Of a DNA stretch of 7,744 bases, positions 6,754-7,744 are shown piece by piece (position 1 is the stretch's first letter; every line of letters starts with the position of its first letter). Both the position numbers and the translations under genes were made by a program. The notes beneath the pieces are model-generated. The model saw only the letters and a list, made by a program, of their open reading frames with translations. It was not told the origin of the DNA and ran no database searches. Source of the stretch: Methanosaeta sp. UBA80. GTDB taxonomy: Archaea > Halobacteriota > Methanosarcinia > Methanotrichales > Methanotrichaceae. The stretch is from assembly GCA_002505805.1 (NCBI GenBank), contig DAWB01000086.1:2192-9935 (forward strand), given 5' to 3'.

Positions 6754-7433
6754 CCGGGAAAGACCTAGGCAAGATCTACGAATCCGGACTGATCTTCAAG
6801 AAGCAAAGCCTGCTTTTTCGGGATATTTCCCTGGAGATTGAGGAGGGCAAGACACTGGGCCTGATGGGACCTTCGGGTACCGGCAAGACCACTCTGGGCT
6901 TGATCATGGCTGGGCTGGAGAGGCCGACATCTGGACATGTGTGCCATCGGGGGAAAGATATAGAGGATCTTAAGGGAAAGGAGCTTATTGCTTTTAGAAG
7001 GCAGGTGCAGATGGTCTTCCAGGATCCACAGGGGTCACTGAATCCAAGAAAGAGTATTGAGCGGTCAATCCATGAGGTTTTAAACCTTCTTAGCATTCCC
7101 AGACGAGAATGGCAGGAAAGGACCAAAGATGCTTTGGAAAAGGTGGGCCTGTCAGAAGAGCTGCTATGCCGCTATCCCGGCCAGATCTCCGGAGGGCAGT
7201 GCCAGCGAGTGGCACTTGGCCGTGTATTGCTCTTGCGCCCGAAGGTCATGATCCTTGATGAGCCCACCTCTGCCCTGGATATCTCCGTGCAGGCTCAGAT
7301 CCTCAATTTACTCAAGGATCTGCAGAGAGATATGGGTCTGGGATATCTTCTCATCTCCCATCAGCCGGAGGTAATCGGGTTTATGGCTCATGAAAAGATG
7401 ATTTTAAAAGACGGAATTAGCTATTCGAAGTAA
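6738..7433 (+). CDS. nikE: ABC importer ATPase, NikE/DppF-like
   Basis: A 231-residue second ATPase. Walker A is GPSGTGKT (44-51), the Q-loop is VFQDP (Q95), the signature is ISGGQCQR (150-157), Walker B is VMILDEP (170-176) with D-loop SALD, and the H-loop is ISHQ (H208). All catalytic positions are present. The first residues (LLAGKDLGKIYESGLIFKKQSLLFRDISLEI) match the start of NikE/DppF-type domains. It ends soon after the H-loop at MILKDGISYSK, so it has no oligo/dipeptide C-terminal extension and is shorter than bacterial NikE (about 268 residues). Only its partner carries the cysteine domain. It is the last gene of the operon; no further gene follows on the + strand in the window. Confidence 0.92.
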   Translation: MLALLAGKDLGKIYESGLIFKKQSLLFRDISLEIEEGKTLGLMGPSGTGKTTLGLIMAGLERPTSGHVCHRGKDIEDLKGKELIAFRRQVQMVFQDPQGSLNPRKSIERSIHEVLNLLSIPRREWQERTKDALEKVGLSEELLCRYPGQISGGQCQRVALGRVLLLRPKVMILDEPTSALDISVQAQILNLLKDLQRDMGLGYLLISHQPEVIGFMAHEKMILKDGISYSK

Positions 7434-7444
7434 TAGCCCGGTTA

Positions 7445-7580
7445 TTTTAAGAGCGGAGCTCGGTCCTCTATGAGCCTTTTGGACAGGCATATCTCCAGCC
7501 AAGGACGTAGTGTGCTGAATTTCCATGGAGCATGCCTGCATTTTAGACTTGGAGTGTTAGGACCGAATCCGCATTTCAAA
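7445..7580. repeat. 136-nt long imperfect inverted repeat, structured RNA or MITE-like element
   Basis: Nested complementary arms span the region. TTT (7445-7447) pairs with AAA (7578-7580), GCGGA (7453-7457) with TCCGC (7568-7572), TCGGTCCT (7460-7467) with AGGACCGA (7559-7566), CAGGCAT (7484-7490) with ATGCCTG (7532-7538), and CTCCA (7493-7497) with TGGAG (7526-7530). Small internal loops separate the arms, with one larger asymmetric loop (7468-7483 against 7539-7558). The pairs are all in nested order, so a single extended hairpin is possible on either strand. It begins about 12 nt after the last operon stop. It could be a 3'-end or processing structure of the nik mRNA, an independent small RNA on the - strand, or a MITE-like insertion with terminal inverted repeats. 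I see no clear target duplication. Confidence 0.5.
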
Positions 7581-7594
7581 CTTATTAATTCATA

Positions 7595-7610
7595 TTATAT
7601 ATTGTTTTCG
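7595..7610 (-). promoter_or_regulatory. Possible - strand promoter reading into the inverted repeat
   Basis: On the - strand, CGAAAACA followed by ATATATAA resembles an archaeal BRE/TATA pair. Its TATA centre lies about 26 nt from 7572, the outer GC end of the hairpin, so a transcript could start almost exactly at the stem. The stretch is AT-rich, so chance is a serious alternative. Confidence 0.3.
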
Positions 7611-7663
7611 TATTACTTAAAATTATTTTGCCGAGTGGTAAACTTATATCTAAAAGCACAGAT

Positions 7664-7690
7664 AAGGAAATATAAATTATTTTTATTGTT
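7664..7690 (+). other. AT-rich stretch: TATA-like box and T-runs
   Basis: The segment contains AAGGAAATATAAATTA, which could be a BRE/TATA pair for a gene beyond the right edge. It is followed by TTATTTTTATTGTTTT, whose T-runs could terminate archaeal transcription coming from the nik operon. Both readings are weak, and the surrounding 7581-7718 shows no coding pattern. Confidence 0.25.
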
Positions 7691-7718
7691 TTAAATGTGC
7701 TTATTTATGTAAGCAATC

Positions 7719-7732
7719 GGCCAATGGTGGCC
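7719..7732. repeat. Short hairpin
   Basis: GGCCA and TGGCC form a perfect 5-bp stem around a 4-nt loop (ATGG). It is short and has no adjacent T-run, so it is recorded only as visible structure near the right edge. Nothing else is recognisable between it and position 7744. Confidence 0.25.
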
Positions 7733-7744
7733 ATAGTTCTCCTA

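Noticed and set aside
7470..7694. 74-codon + strand open frame after the operon
   Set aside because: It runs through the inverted repeat and then the AT-rich spacer, giving a Phe/Tyr/Leu/Lys-rich tail with no domain pattern and no ribosome binding site; it is probably chance.
7704..7744. Possible C-terminus of a gene entering from the right on the - strand
   Set aside because: Only about 13 codons are visible in each candidate frame before a stop, too little to show coding character.

Overview
The window carries one complete ABC-importer operon of the nickel/oligopeptide (Nik/Opp/Dpp) class on the + strand. It reads divergently from a NikR-type nickel regulator on the - strand. The organism is most likely a methanogenic archaeon, perhaps Methanosarcinales of Methanothrix type. 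This is inferred from archaeal-looking TATA/BRE promoter elements, a regulator with no Shine-Dalgarno whose TATA-like box sits about 25 nt before the ATG (leaderless layout), the TPR-rich neighbour, and the pairing of NikR with a Nik-type importer. The genus is a guess; the domain is moderately secure.

Layout: (1) 1-825, - strand: an exported TPR-repeat protein that runs off the left edge and whose start is anomalous. (2) 844-1266, - strand: nikR, with all four high-affinity nickel ligands at the spacing known from E. coli NikR. (3) 1267-1507: a 241-bp divergent control region with a perfect 17-bp inverted repeat over the presumed nikR TATA box and a second palindrome just downstream of the TATA box of the transporter operon. 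(4) 1508-7433, + strand: substrate-binding protein, class I SAM-dependent methyltransferase, NikB-like permease, NikC-like permease, NikD-like ATPase, NikE-like ATPase. The genes overlap or nearly abut (4-nt overlap, 13-nt gap, 0-nt gap, 4-nt overlap, 16-nt overlap), so they are almost certainly one translationally coupled transcript. (5) 7434-7744: no convincing protein gene. It holds a 136-nt long imperfect inverted repeat able to fold into an extended hairpin, then an AT-rich stretch with T-runs and promoter-like boxes.

How it works together (inference from families): the exported binding protein captures nickel or a nickel chelate, the two permeases form the channel, the two ATPases power import, and NikR with bound nickel represses the locus. 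Nickel would feed coenzyme F430, CO dehydrogenase/acetyl-CoA synthase and hydrogenases. The part not explained by the standard Nik model is the methyltransferase between the binding protein and the first permease. It invites the hypothesis that the imported species is a metal complexed with a small molecule that the cell makes or modifies. Other points worth a look are a cysteine-rich N-terminal extension on the NikC-like permease, the structured element after the operon, and the missing normal start codon of the TPR gene.
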